Position numbers and translations under genes: made by a program
Notes under the pieces: model-generated
Told to the model about the DNA's origin: nothing
Seen by the model: the letters and a program-made list of their open reading frames with translations, nothing else
Databases searched by the model: none
In this document: one piece after another, positions 47,961 to 60,806 of the stretch
Layout: each line of letters opens with the position of its first letter
How positions within the stretch are numbered: the first letter of the stretch is position 1
Assembly: GCA_001600055.1 (NCBI GenBank)
Contig: BCIV01000002.1
Location: 190,287 to 254,286 of the forward strand
DNA length: 64,000 nucleotides
Direction of reading: 5' to 3'
Source: Filobasidium wieringae
Lineage: Eukaryota > Basidiomycota > Tremellomycetes > Filobasidiales > Filobasidiaceae

Positions 47961-48582
47961 CTGGTGGTGATGTAAGGGAAGGGAGCAGGGAAGGTATGTC
48001 GATTTGAGGATGGGATGTGTCGAATGGCACCGATATTGATAGTTTCCCAGAACCAGAGCGAATAGTCGTTCCCAACGATTTCAAGTCATCCCAAAGGTCG
48101 AATCGCAACCGAAGTCAAAAGCAAACAAATGGCAAGAACATCAGCCTCCCGTGCTCTCTCGTCGGCACAATTGCTGTCCAGGAATCCGTTGACTGACCTT
48201 GACTCTTGATGGATGTACTTGCCGTGTCGAGGGGTGTATTCACGCTTCACAACTCCAACCTGATCAGAGCTTGACTTGGTCAATTGGGCCCAGAAAGCAG
48301 AGCAAATTCGCGACGAGTCGCCTGAGCGAGGCACCGTCGTGTCAAACAGAAGCGCGTGGTAACGAGAACCGCATGAGCGCTTCCGAGTAAGCGGTACCGC
48401 GGGTCATCACAAGTTTGACCCTAGACTCTCCGACCCACGCGCTTCACAATCTCCGACGTCGAACTACTCGTTTCAACTTTGAAACAGATCAAGCGAGATG
48501 AACCTGAGATGAACAATCTTGCAAAGCCCATGCGATAATTATACAAGCCGTAAACGATGTGATACCTGACCCATGTGATTTC
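47961..48582. promoter_or_regulatory. uL13 upstream region and MFS 3' side
   Basis: About 620 bases. It must contain the uL13 promoter and leader and the 3' UTR of the MFS gene. No gene or specific element is recognised. Confidence 0.35.
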
Positions 48583-50642
48583 TCATTCCCAATCCGAAAC
48601 GTCCGTCCCTCTCTCGCTCCTCGCATCGTCCACCTCTTCCGGACTGGGCGGAAGTCTAGCGAACAACAAGATCACCGTACTAAGCAAAGCGGTCGTTCCG
48701 TTTGCGAGGAAGATCATGTTAAAATGACCCTTCTGACTGAGCAAGGCGAAGAGACCGCCAAAGACGCTTTGACAGATGACCGTGGCGAGCAACTCGATCA
48801 GTGCCACTCCCGCCAGAGCTTCGGGTCGTTCTGACGCGGTGACCATTTCCATGACCACACCCTTTGCCGCCGGTGCAGCAGCACTGAACAGGGGTAATAA
48901 CGCTCCAGCTATATTCGATCCGCTCGTATCAGCCTGGTCCCCTTCCCTTGACCTTGAAGCGGTCCAAACATCGGGAAAGATCACTCACCGATATACATCT
49001 GCCAGCTCTTCGAAGAGAAGGCCATCACCGCCGTCCCGACCGCGTCAAAGAGACAACTCCACCTCAAGAAATCCAGATCGAACGCGCTGTGATGTTCCGA
49101 TTCCTTCCCATGACCCTTATACTCTCCCGTCTCGTCCTCGTCGCTCTCATCCGAGGACGTCTCATCCTCTTCATCTCGGGTAGGTCTGCTGGACGTGTAG
49201 GAGTAAGAAACACCTCTTCTGAATCCGGGTTTCTGTCCAGAGATGGAAGAGGCGGATGAACCGGGGTTCCCGGTCGAGCGGGGGGTCTGTTTGGATTCGT
49301 ACCATTTCCGACCGAACGAGATGATCGAGGGGAAAGCGAAGGTGAGGAAAGTCGCTCGGACGATAGCAAACGTCGACATCAGGTACCCGTTCTGTTTCAC
49401 CGAATACCGTATAAACGTAGGTTCTAAAGCCTCCGAGGAACGGTCCGAAAACTCACTTGGGTCGGTTTGAATCCGTAATTGTTCGTAGCGATCAATTGCA
49501 ACATCAAAGGCTACCACACGCTGGATCAGTTCCTTTCCCATCTCCCTCGGACCCTCTCACAAAAGACTCACCACATAAGCCGTCGCGAGCACGCTAACAA
49601 AAGTCCCAATGGCCAACAAGGTGACCCCGTAATACCCATCGCCACCCCACCTCTCCAACCTCCTCCTCTTGAACACCCTCAACGGTCTGAAGAACCCATT
49701 GACCTGTTCCCTCCACCCCTTGTTTTGACTAGACCTTCTGGCGCGCTTGTCCTTCTTCCCCTCTGTGTACTTGGGGTGGATGTAGGGGAGGGTGAAGAAG
49801 GTCAAGAGGGTGCAGAGGAAGAGGAGAGCGAGGGTTATGTAGAACGGGGCGGTTGGGTGGATGAAATCGTTGAGGATCCCACCGACCGTGAAGGCGAGGG
49901 CGGTCCCTGCCATAGCCACACCTTGTAGCTGACTATACGTATCGAGGGAAGAACAAAGATGACATTAGCTTTCACCGTATTACGATCCGGCCTCGATTTC
50001 CCACTCACCCAAAACTACCCGTCCGATCTTTAGGCTCGACAACAGCTCCCACGAACGTATTAGCACTCAACAAGTACCCCGCTCCTCCTCCCAGAACGGC
50101 AAACCATTGGGTAGCTTGGAATATCCATATCCCCGCCGTTCCTCCGTACCAAAGCCCGACGATCTGTCCGGCATTACGGAACAGGGGGAAGATGGATTGA
50201 GCCAGGAGGGTCAGTTTTAGGCCGTAGGTTTTTTGAAGGTAGCCGGTTGTGAGAAGGTTTAGGACACCGGCTATTGTGGTTGCAGTCACCACTGTGAGTT
50301 CAGGTGAAGGTTTTGTCAGTCATGTCTATGGGGTGAGAGGTGAGAGTACCGGAAGCATGACTTACTAACGCTGATAGCCTTTGCGGTCCCAATATCGACC
50401 GCACGTATAGCACATTCATCCCCATCCCCCTTGTACGGTCCATGATGACGATAATATTCTTGACAAGTCAACGATCGGTAGGCGAATACCATGGGGGTGT
50501 TCGTCAGCCCGAAGGTGAACGATAGGGAGAAGACGATGAGGAGCATTCGTCGAAGAGGAGTGAAGAATGATCGGGTTTGGAGTTTTGTTGCGGTGTGTTG
50601 CCGCAGCAAGAGCGGTTGGGACTCGTCGTTTGAGCCCGACAT
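48583..50642 (-). CDS. Major facilitator superfamily transporter
   Basis: Polytopic membrane transporter; substrate unknown. The start MSGSNDESQPLLLRQ at 50642 is followed by the first helix MLLIVFSLSFTFGLTN. A lumenal or external loop with LTCQEYYRHHG and a Cys pair recalls the PCFT/SLC46-like branch of MFS. Further helices include TIAGVLNLLTTGYLQKTYG (with the G-Y-L-x-x-x-x-G loop between TM2 and TM3), AMAGTALAFTVGGILND and ALLFLCTLLTFFTLPY. The long central cytosolic loop is basic. A second, Asp/Glu/Ser-rich loop separates later helices. The C-terminus is acidic. Several introns are in frame. It is divergent from the amidohydrolase. Confidence 0.82.
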
Positions 50643-51006
50643 GATGTAGGGTTGTCACTAGTTGCTAGTGGGTGTACCCAGTAAATTGAGCGTGTGCTTG
50701 GAAAGAGAGGAGACGTTAGTGCCAAGTTGCTCGAGGATGAAGAAGTTGAACCAGTTCTGTCGCTTCTGTTGTTGAAATCGTCATCGATCGAAAGATAAAT
50801 AGATGTCGATCCGCGGTTCGATCACTGCACGGGACGATACTGGATGTAGATGAGAACTCGGTTATCTTCGGTCTCGTCCGAACCCGAAAACGAGAATGTG
50901 CAACGTATTCGACGTCGAATTCAACGTTTCAACTTGGCGAATTCCGTTCAATCGCAACAAACTCAACCTTCTCAGAACACTCAGACACCCGTTCCACTGC
51001 ATAACC

Positions 51007-53046
51007 ATGAGAATCAACACTCCCATTGCTCAACAACCCGCCCCTGTCCAACTACCCAGCTCATCGCCCGCTCAAGCTTTCTNCCCCGCCGATCCTCATG
51101 CAGATATTGCTGCCAAGCCTTGGGTCCTACCTTCTCCCCCTGCTCTGACATTCGTCAGTGAGTGAGGCAGAGGTTCGGATTGCAAATGTATCATTCCCTG
51201 GACTTACTGGCGTTCGTCCGTATAGATGCCAACGTAGTCGACCCAGAATCATCCAGGTTGTACAAGAACCAGACCCTCAAGATCAAGGATGGAAAAATCG
51301 TCTCCCTAAGCTCTACCGATCTATCCTCTGATATCCCTCAGGCGATGAAAGAAGGTGCCAAAGTCGTCGATGCCGAGGACTGGTTTCTTTGCCCTGGATT
51401 GATCGATTGTCACGTTCATATCACCGGTAAGCCACGCGGTCTATCTTATATTCGATAAAAACTGGTAGCTGAGGCCATAACTTAACAGCTTGTCCTGGTG
51501 CCGCCGTCAGTCTCATAGCCCTACCGCTTACCTCTTCGATCCCAATTGATACCTTTACCGTCTCGCAGACAATCGCAGCGACGATCAATTCCAACCGGGA
51601 TGTAAACGTCCTCCGCTCGACCTGGGTCCTGAAAGGGATGCTCTCTCGAGGATTCACCACCGTCCGCGATGTAGGAGGAGCATCGAAAGCTCACGCGGAC
51701 GCTACAGCCGAAGGTCTCATCCCCGGTCCTCGGTTGTTCCAAGGAGGACCTGTGAGTCGTCTCTCTTCACCCCTTTTGTACACTGGGCAACAACCATCTG
51801 ATGGCGAGGAGGAGGGATGTTAGGTCGTCTCCCAAACGGGTGGACATGCGGATTCATCCGATCCATCTTCTTCACCGCATATGGCCGGGTCTTGTTGTGG
51901 AGGTACAACGAACGGCTCATTGGGAGTGACTGTGGATGGCGTTCCGAGTGCTTTGTTGGTGACGAGGGATATCATGAGAAAAGGCGCGGATCACGTCAAA
52001 ATCTGTGTAAGTCCTCGTCCCCTTGTTCCCACGATCGAGCGAACGAACGATATTAACGAATCAAGCGAGGAGAACAGACTTCAGGAGGCGTAGGATCAGT
52101 GACCGATAAACTCGAAGGGATCCAGTTCACTCATGATGAGCTCGTAGCGATAACCACCACCGTGAAGAATATGGGAGGAAGGTTGGTCACTTCCCACTGC
52201 TACACCTCCGAGGGAATCAGGCATGCCATAGCAGGCGGTGTGGGGGGGATCGAGCATGGGAACCTCTTGGATGAGGAGACGGCAAAACTAATGGCCGAGA
52301 AGAAAGTATTCTTGACCCCTACTTTGGCCGTTCATACCGTCAGTTTCATCATTGATAATAGCCATGTCGTATCGCACGATCGGTACTGATCCGGTCGTAC
52401 GCGTTCAAAGATCATCTCAAGCCCACCCTACGGAGGGTTCTTACTCCCAAGTCAACTGGAGAAGAACGAGTTGGTCAGGACAAAAGGTCTCGAAGCGTAC
52501 GTCCCTCTTGTCTTCCTCTTGTTCGATTTCGGACGATTCCGATCCCTTCTTGCGCGGTCATGCGGAATAGCATCGTTCATGCGGAAAAGGCAGGAGTAGT
52601 GGTTTGTTACGGGACCGATATGCTGGGTAGTATGCATCCTTTACAGACGAACGAGGTGAGAAGATGGATGATAAGTCGTTCGGGAGTCTGACCCGCTGAT
52701 GCTCGTTCGCCGTACCAGTTCGTCACTCGATCCAAGGTCTTACCGGCCGCGACCGTTCTGAAACACGCGACTTCTAATCCCGGTAAGACGACTTCTAAGG
52801 GTCGAGTGAGCGATGGAACGGTACTGAACCTCTCCTCCATCGCTAGCCAAACTCCTCGGGATGGAAGGCAAGATCGGGACTCTCAAACCCGGTGCTTTTG
52901 CGGATATGGTCATCATGACCTCCAACCCATTGGACGACGTTACCATCTTCGATCGATACAACGAGACCCAACTGGCCGTATTGAAAGAAGGACGGGTGAT
53001 GAAGAGCAAGACCCAATCGCTCGTCGCCGAAGTATCACTCGTCTAA
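51007..53046 (+). CDS. Amidohydrolase (imidazolonepropionase/prolidase-type)
   Basis: Cytosolic metal-dependent hydrolase of the amidohydrolase superfamily; substrate unknown. The HxH metal pair lies in PGLIDCHVHITACPG. The bridging Lys is in ADHVKICTSGG, further His ligands are in LVTSHCYTSEG and GIEHGNLLDEE, and the late Asp is in CYGTDMLG. The C-terminus has the family's GKIGTLKPGAFADMVIM strand and ends VAEVSLV. About eight introns splice in frame; one joins LAVHT to IISSPPYGGFLLP. The start MRINTPIAQQ at 51007 is preferred to an in-frame ATG at 50896. One ambiguous base (N) at 51083 falls in the N-terminal region. Confidence 0.85.
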
Positions 53047-53243
53047 CCGTCTCGAGCTCGATTCAATTGTATAAGAGAGAGAGAAAAAAACATATCCGAT
53101 TTCCCTCGTGAGCTTTTGCTAGGCCTCGTCTCTTTTTTTGACAAGGGCAAGGTATGATACACGATTCCCACTTCCGGAGAACCTCTCTTTTCAGTCCATC
53201 TATATATATATATTATGAATTCCCACAGTCCATCTCGCTCGAC

Positions 53244-54843
53244 CTAGGCCCATTTGGCTAGGAGAGCCATGAGACCGCTTCCCAAGCAGATACAGACAAA
53301 GGCGAACGTCATCCTGCTCGTCTTGGCCTTCATCATCCTAGGGTTGAGTAGGATCTCGTGTCCGAGCAACTAGAACGCAAGCAGAATTATCAGGAGGTCA
53401 GCGATCGTTCGGTTGTTGTTACTGTTTTTGTTTAGAAAACCGTCAGACTTACCTCGACCAACCCGGTGTATAACAAGATCCCGGCGGAGAAAGCGTCCAA
53501 TACACCGGAAGCTCCTGCCATAGCAGCTCCGTTAGCGTTGAACGATTCCCTCACACCCAATCCGATAGCGACTCCGAGTGGGCTGCGAGGAGAGGACAGA
53601 GAGATCAGCCAGGGATCGAGATGTGAGAGAAGGAAACGGCTATGACTCACGTCATGATGGAGTACAAGAGAGCGGCAACATAGGGCGACCAACGTAATCG
53701 GTGAGGTAATCGGAGTTGAGACAATCTCGAACCCAATCCCAATCCCTCGAACATTTCTATCAAGCGAAACAGACACAAATCAGATGACCTTTTCCCCTCG
53801 GATGCTATGATCGAGGATTGCCGCGGGACTCACGGTGGAAGATGATGACCACGAACAAGGTGATGAATTCATCACTGACTGCCAAAGTCAATCCGATGAT
53901 GATGGAATGAAGGATGACACCGAATTCCAATACGGCCACCGCGATCAACTGAGCGACACCTTCCGTCGTTCCTACATCGTAATCCACCCGAACATCATCC
54001 CCTTGCCAAGATCCTTCCGAGGATGAAGAAGCCTCGAGGTCCTTCTCCTTGGACGGAGAAGAGGGAGAAGCGAGAGCGATCGGTCCGGTGGAAGTCCCAG
54101 CGGGTTCCTCGACGACGTGAGAATGAGCATGGCCATGTTCCGCCTCGGCATCGTTATGCGTGTTATAGGTAATCCCGATCTTGGCCATCTTGGCCGAACC
54201 GATACGGTAGGCGGCGACTTCGGAGAAGAAGATGAAGTAGACTGCGATCATTGCGATGGCTGGTGCCCAGTCCTGGTGATAGCAAGACATCGATTAGAAT
54301 TCACGGTTCACGTCATGAGAGCGGGATGAGGAGGAGGCACCCACGTATTCCCCCCATGTGCCGGTAAGGCATTCAGAACCTAATTCATCAAATGCAGGTG
54401 CTAAAAGGCTACGCGTAGAGATAAATCAGCCGAGCTCGTTTACGATCCCACCACGACGCGATTTTACTCACTGCATGAAAGCGGTAGCGATGATGACTCC
54501 ACTACCGAAAAACTTGGCAAAGTCGAAAACAAGAGGATGACCGAGTTTGGATTTCGTCCTCCTCAGTACGATAGGGGCGATCGTTCCGAAAACACTCGTG
54601 ACCTGTCCAGCGAGAATGTACAAAGTTAGTCTTGAGGTTGATATGTCTAAGCGAGATGGCAGGACGTACGAGGATGATGAAGATGGAAGCGATTCGGAGA
54701 TTGTGATGAGCATCGTCGTAGGAAGCGGCACATGGATCTTCAGCTACATCGGGAGCGGCAGCAGCGGGGTCGGACATTTTGCGAATGGGTTGTTGAGGGA
54801 AGGATTCGATTGAGGGAGTGTCCTTGAGGGAGAGTGATGCCAA
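53244..54843 (-). CDS. ZIP-family zinc/iron transporter (Zrt-like)
   Basis: Imports Zn2+ (possibly Fe2+) across the plasma membrane. After an acidic N-terminus, TM1 includes NLRIASIFIILVTSVFGTI and TM2 FAKFFGSGVIIATAFMQ. The variable cytosolic loop carries a His-rich stretch, AEHGHAHSHVVEE. The metal-site helices are clear: GVILHSIIIGLTLAVS (TM4) and VVIIFHQMFEGLGLG (TM5). Helices with PLGVAIGLGVR and AFSAGILLYTGLVELL follow. The last helix ends in LMALLAKWA. Seven or so short exons are in frame. The start at 54843 is used; a second Met 22 codons on (54777) is possible. Confidence 0.92.
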
Positions 54844-55304
54844 TTGGTGATATATAACTTGTTGGTTGTCCGATGCGATACGACTTCCTTTGTGGAGTGA
54901 GCGTGTGTGGTATGCTATATAACCAGTCGAACGTGCTCTTTTCGAGTGCTTTTTTTTCGTACAGTCACGAGGTTTGATAGGAGAGGTCGTGTGGGGTGTG
55001 AGAGTGTTCCAATATTAGACGACGACCTTCTATTTCGCTGTCGAGCTGGCGGTTGGAGATGTCGTTCGAGTGGAATTCGAGATTGAAATGACTCGAAAGT
55101 GAATCGCTCGGACGGTTGAAACACTTGAAAACGAGGATCGAGAGGACTTCGAGGTCATCGCGTACCCTTACGTAAGTAACGTCATCTTGCGGAATAGGGG
55201 AAATCGCATGGATCCTCCTTCTCGTTCACGATCATCGATCAGTACAACGCTCTCCTCTTCTAAGGTGACACAGTACTATACAACCAGTCTATCGCCACCA
55301 CCGG
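54844..55304. promoter_or_regulatory. ZIP upstream region and CDK8 3' side
   Basis: About 460 bases. The part adjacent to 54843 is the expected ZIP promoter. No zinc-response element could be assigned with confidence. Confidence 0.35.
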
Positions 55305-57227
55305 TCAACCCATCCTCGTCTTCTTCCTAGGCGGAGGTCCACCGAGCGTAGATACAGTCGTCATATTGTTGACAAACCCAGCGCTCATCTGGCTATGTAA
55401 CGTAGGCCTGAAAGGAACCGCCGATCCGCTCGAAGCGTTGTTCCTCCTCAAGCTTGCTAAGGTAGCTGGGTTCTGGATATTGGAGAGCGAACCGATTGCG
55501 GGTTGACTGAGGTAGAAAGCCATATCGAATGGGGATCAGCAACCCGTCCTCCGGGATTCATCCGGACCGATCATCCGACAATCATCCGAACGATCCGTCG
55601 ACACTCACCTGCCCATCTTTGGATCCCCATTATCTTCATGCGTAACTCTTCTCGTAGGGTAGACGATCCCTGACCCCTCGAAAGCGCTTCACAAACAGAA
55701 CAAAGCGAGATCAGCAACGCACCCTCCCCTTCCACCTTTTCGTTGAAACCTCGAGACTCACTCCTTCAAAACCCCATCCCCGAAAAACTCATGACTTAGT
55801 GCTCCTTCCGCCGTGATCCGTCTCTTAGGGTCATATTCGAAGAGCCTCGTCAACAGGTTATACCCAGCCGTCGAGCGGGACCGAACCTGATACCAATGTG
55901 CTAGGGAAGATGATCGGCTATGAAATGAACGTCGCATTTAGTGACGGGCGAGAAAGTGAGAGGAATCAGAGGATTCGACTTACTGGTCTTGACGTGCGAA
56001 TTCGGGGTATTCGGGCATTTGAACTATTTCGGGCCATCTTTTACCTGTCCCAATGAAATGATCAACATGGTTCGATTCAGTTTCATCTTCTTCCAGTTCA
56101 AACATGTTCCTAACAGGTCGAACAACCCCATTCGAAACTCACCATCAGGCGTTCCGAGAATCTCCACAATCTTACTCATCTGATCGCGCTGAAAAGGCAT
56201 CCCCTTTACCCCCAATATCCCTCCAGCCCCGATCTGTAGTCCGGCTTTCGCATGATGAGCCTCCATCTTGGCCTCTTCTCCCTTGAAGATCGGCCTCAAC
56301 GCCAAAAGCTCGGCGTAGATACATCCTACCGCCCAAAGATCGATGGCGGCCGTATAATGTCTGGCACCCAGGAGGAGTTCGGGGGAACGGTACCAGATCG
56401 TGACGACGACTTTGTCACCGTTCCAGAGGGGCAACAAAGGGTCCCTGTTGATCCTCGCCAGACCGAGATCCCCGATCTTCACTATCCCACGGGACGTGAC
56501 CAGGATATTGGCCGGTTTGAGGTCTCGGTGGAGGATGAAGTTTGCGTGGAGGTGGGCGACCCCTATGATCAGTTGATGTAGCAGAGACTTCAGGGTTGAA
56601 GCGGGAATAGGTTGGCGGATGGTTTGGGCGTGGTAATGGATGATTTGCTGAAAAGGTCGTATTGAATGGGTTACCAGGCGTTTCAAGGTCAGGCCACTTG
56701 GGGGCAATGAACTTACGAGGAAATCGTGCTCGGCATATTCGAAAACCATGTAGATACTTTTATCTTCCAGAATGACCTCCCTCAGCCTGACGAAGTTCTC
56801 ACACCGTCCTTCTTCCCTCTTCCCATCTCTCGCTTCGGCGACAACAACGCTGAGCTCTCTATTCAACGAGATCTCTCTTATTGCTGATTGAGAGATCCCG
56901 GTGTACGTCGTCTTCTCCCCTTCCTTGTCTGGTTTGAACTTCTTGATCGCATATAGCAGAGGTTTGGGAGGATCGGATGGATTGAGGGAAGGGGAAGGAG
57001 CTTCTTTGATCTGAGCTTTATAGACTCGTCCGTAAGTACCTGTTCATTTCAATCCCTTCCTATATCAGCTTGAATCACGCCAAAGATCAAGCACATAAGA
57101 GCCGAGTCATACCTGATGAGATGAAGCCCAAGATTGTGTACTTCGATAATACCGTCTTCCTTTCTGCATCTTTCTTCGCTCGCCAGCCAGGCATAGGATC
57201 AGGTACCGTGTGCGTAGAGAGAGGCAT
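55305..57227 (-). CDS. SSN3: Mediator kinase CDK8/Ssn3
   Basis: Cyclin-C-dependent kinase of the Mediator kinase module, phosphorylating RNA polymerase II CTD and transcription factors. The start [19 protein letters not shown] is followed by a P-loop exon, [23 protein letters not shown] has the catalytic Lys. SQSAIRE is the C-helix motif, a CDK8-type replacement of PSTAIRE. The catalytic loop is [12 protein letters not shown], the metal motif DLGLAR (DLG instead of DFG), and the substrate region [14 protein letters not shown]. The insert between [17 protein letters not shown] and [16 protein letters not shown] fits CDK8. The late motif [18 protein letters not shown] is typical of fungal Ssn3. 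The last exon is Ser/Pro-rich and ends [10 protein letters not shown]. Confidence 0.92.
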
Positions 57228-57557
57228 CGTCCGGCTTGAGAACTAGCTCGCCGGGAGCTCGAACGCTCCCAGCTTTTTCCAACGGGATCGTATAGGAGAT
57301 GGTTATGATGCCTACTGTCTACCTCTAGTGTTGATGTAGGTACTTAGGTCATGAGCTCATGAGGTATATCTGATCATCGATGTGAACCCAGAGATGATCG
57401 AGATGTTCGTATCGGCCAAAAGCGCAATCTCGATTCTTCTACCAACGCCGAGACCGCGAACCAGTTGCCCTTTGTCAACCACTCGACCTCGATTCAACCC
57501 TGCTTCACCTTGGACTTGGACGTGAACCCTTACTATCCTTGTTCTTGCCACAGCAAC
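57228..57557. promoter_or_regulatory. Divergent promoter, CDK8 / NCBP3-like
   Basis: About 330 bases between divergent start codons. If an in-frame ATG at 57465 is used for the NCBP3-like gene, it shrinks to 237 bases. Confidence 0.35.
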
Positions 57558-59079
57558 ATGGATACGGATATGGGACAGGATGGTGGCCTCAGGCCCCACT
57601 CTCTTTTATCCCGGCTCGGGCCAATGGAGGAAACCACTCCTGAACAAGACGGAACAACTGAACCTAAAGTAACAGGCAAGGATCGGATAAACATGCTCCT
57701 CGATACCCCATTAGGTGAAGATCCCGAGACTTATCATGCTGAAGATAAGATGTTGGAGGATGAGGGCGTGGAACGGTCTTACTCTAACACTCAACGAGCG
57801 GGAGAGGGTGGACTCAGGGATAGAATAGGCAATTCTAAAATATACCTGTTGGAAGAATCTGGAACGATAGTGCATCACCCTAATATTGAAGATAGAGAGG
57901 TAAGAAAAGTGCTCTCGAGGCGCAAATCACCCGATGCTCATTGCTTGTGAATTGGTCTGAGTAGGAAGTAGACCCCGACTTCTCATACTTGGGTAAGTGA
58001 TTCTCTTTCAAAACCAGACTCTCTGATCTTGAGCCTTACTCATTCATCCCCGATTTACCTTCCGTACAGAAAACCTCGATGGGGAATCTCCGGTCCGAGA
58101 CTGCGCTTTACATCTCTCAGGCTACCCTCTCCAAAACCTTAGCACTTCCCAAGTCTTCAGCTACGTGACGATATTCGCACCAAAACCCGTCGGTACGTAC
58201 GTTCCCCGTTTGAAACTACGCACAATATTCTGACGAACGGTCATACACATAGGGATCGAGTGGATCTCGGATACGAGATTATGTATCGTCTATGGTTCCC
58301 CTTCCGCTACCAAGACTGCTCTAGAACTCTTGGCTAAAACGGGATTCGACCCTTACCCACCTCAATCGGATGATCCGCTTGAGCTCCGAAGTTCCCAACC
58401 TCTTCCCGATTCCATGAGGGAAAGTATAATCGCCGGTCTAGGGGAGGATGGGAAGAAGAGAAACACGACGAGGGCGAGGATGGAGGATGGTTTGGTCATC
58501 ACTCGGAAACTCCAGGACGACGATGAGAACCTTCCAGAAGGGTTGAGACCGGGGGCGAGGTTGGATATCAGATACGCTATGGAATCGGATATCAAAGCCA
58601 AGACGAAAGCGAGCGAGAGCGAGTGGTATAAGAAACACGGAAGATGGGCGGGGAAAGAAAGAGGAGGAATCGTACCCGAGGCATCCCTCTTGACGGATAA
58701 AAGGAAATACGGTCGTTATGCCGATGACGAGCCGGAAGAAGATCGACCGAGGCGGGAACGAAATCGATCTGCTAGTCCCAGAAGACGAAACGAACCTCGA
58801 AGAGGTACAGGTAAAAGGACTGCACAGGATTTGGATAAGGAGTTGGACATGTTTCTCGCAGGTGACGCGGTAGAGCAACCTGTACGGAGGACTGAGGATC
58901 GGGAACGACCGCGACGAGCAGAAGGTGGACAGAGGAGAGAAGGGGGTGGAAGAAGACCTCAGGCGAAACAGGAAGATCTCGACGCAGGTCAGTCGTATAT
59001 CATGTTTCTGTTCGACGGTTTGGATCTGACATTCTACGACCATGAAACAGAGCTTGAAGCATATTTACAATCGCGCTAA
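57558..59079 (+). CDS. NCBP3-like nuclear cap-binding / mRNA-export protein
   Basis: Resembles nuclear cap-binding subunit 3, which links capped mRNA to export and processing factors. The diagnostic RRM-like segment is encoded by exons joined in frame (about 58070-58320). Its parts are DCALHLSGYPLQNLSTSQVF, then the SYVTIFAPKPVGIEWI strand, then CIVYGSPSATKTALELL. This is followed by an Arg/Glu-rich tail with ERNRSASPRRRNEPRRGTG. Near the C-terminus, AQDLDKELDMFLAG resembles the short helix found in Fop/CHTOP and Yra1-type export adaptors. The start at MDTDMGQDGG (57558) is chosen; an in-frame ATG at 57465 would add 31 residues. The last intron-exon choice near 58990 is uncertain. Confidence 0.7.
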
Positions 59080-59553
59080 GTGAGGTGGCCCATGGACAGG
59101 CATAGAATCGAAAAGGAATCTATATATCGAAGTTGTGCATGTCGCATCAGGACTAGAAGGCATATAGGTTGTATGTTACTCATCGCACACATTATTATAG
59201 TACTACTCGTTGCCTCTTATCATACGAGATCAGACAGTGCATGTGAAAGGATGGGTAGAGGTTGATGATAGCAAACCGTTCAACCACTTTCTCACCATGT
59301 ACAAATTAATCGACCAGTTTGTAGATACCGGAGGCATAAGACAGGGCAATTCCTCGATGTGGAGTCGTCGTACCTCGCATTGACCAAATCGTATCGTATC
59401 GACGAACCGAAACCCACTGGATAGTATACATTATTCACATCTCCCGATCAGTAAACATATTCCACCGATTTATCCATCATCTTGCTACAGCCCGAATCTC
59501 CTCTCTATCCATCATTCTAGATTGCGTTCCCGTTTCTTCCCAAATGACAAGAT
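59080..59553. other. Convergent 3' region
   Basis: About 470 bases between two convergent genes. Nothing is recognised. Confidence 0.4.
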
Positions 59554-60622
59554 TTAGAGATCTTTCTTTCCAGTCTTTTCACCCTTGACCTTCTCATCGA
59601 CCTTGCTCTTCTGTGCAGCCCTAGCCGCCTGAACCTTGGCGACGGTAGGACTTCCATGAATGACATAAGCCTTGGTAGCATAGACGATAGCCAAGAACAA
59701 GACCACCGCCGACTGAGCACCGAGGTTGGTCATGGGTGCTTCCAAAGGCGTGGGATGAACAGGGATAGGTTTCTCACTCGGAGCGTTGTTGAGGAGGGAG
59801 AAGATAGTGGCGGGAAGATTCTGGATTTGACCGACGAGGGCGATATAGGTGGGGTGAGAGAAGGTGAGAAGTCCATAAAGCATGGAACCGGCTGCTCCGG
59901 CTAGAAAATCGAGAGATCCAAAGAGTCCTCCGTGCAGGATAGGAGGGGTTGCGATCCTCCATTCGGGGGAGAAGACGTTGAGGGTGGAAGCGACGATTCC
60001 TCCACCCGAAGCGGCCAGTCCTCCGCAGATGATTTGGTACATCAAAGAACCCTTGATGAGTGGATGAGAATGACGAGAGGTCTGGTTGATCGCTCCGGCA
60101 ATAGGGAAAGAACGAGTGAGACCGTCGATCACGGGAAGAACGACGTCGAGTGTCTCGGCGGATGGGTGGTAAGGGATCAGATAGGGGGAGTTGACAAAGA
60201 GGTAAACCGAGACGTAGTTGAGGAGAGGGTATGGATGAAGGAGCTGAGGAGGGGGGTTTCCGAGGAGAAGAGCGTTGATGAATGATCCTCCCCAGGCCTA
60301 CGAGTCGATCCGTTTTAGCTTCCACGTCTAGTACGGTTACAGGTTACGGACGATTGCTTACCATAGCCAAGTACCCAGCCAACTCCACAGCCCTTCCCCT
60401 GACCTTCATAGCACCTTCATGTCCCAGAGCCTTGACCCTTCCTTTATAAGCATGAGAGATTCTAAGGGCGTGAAGCGTCGTGGCTAGTGGGAAAGGGTAG
60501 AAGGTAGGCGAGATGGGAGTCGAACAGGTGCTGATCAGGAGAGCGAGGGGACGCAAGAACGTGAGAGTAAGGGTGAGGATGAGCAGTCCTAGACGCTGGA
60601 TTGGTTCAGGTAGATCCGACAT
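59554..60622 (-). CDS. TRIC-like intracellular cation channel / multipass membrane protein
   Basis: About 330 residues in two exons, joined GYLAM to AWGGSFINALLLGNPPPQLL. The family of trimeric intracellular cation channels (TRIC) has the same 'WGGs...lLLG.pP' segment and a later 'GGG...s.l' helix, seen here as GGLAASGGGIVASTLNVF. Seven hydrophobic segments are visible, among them LGLLILTLTLTFLRPLALLI, NYVSVYLFVNSPYLIPY and AVVLFLAIVYATKAYVI. The C-terminus is Lys-rich and ends TGKKDL, compatible with retention in the ER. The start MSDLPEPIQR at 60622 is chosen because it directly precedes the first helix. The TRIC assignment rests on motif resemblance only. Confidence 0.6.
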
Positions 60623-60806
60623 GATGGAATCGCCGAGAGCTTGAGCTGTTGAGCAGAAAGTGAAGGAGATGAATGAACTGAAAACGACCAAGATTCGAGG
60701 TCATTGATCATCTTGAGATTGGCCAACGAGGTCGAAGTGAATATGCATTATCGGAATTCCGTCCGTACAAAGGAAAAACAGTTCGACCGCGCCACCCACG
60801 CCCCCC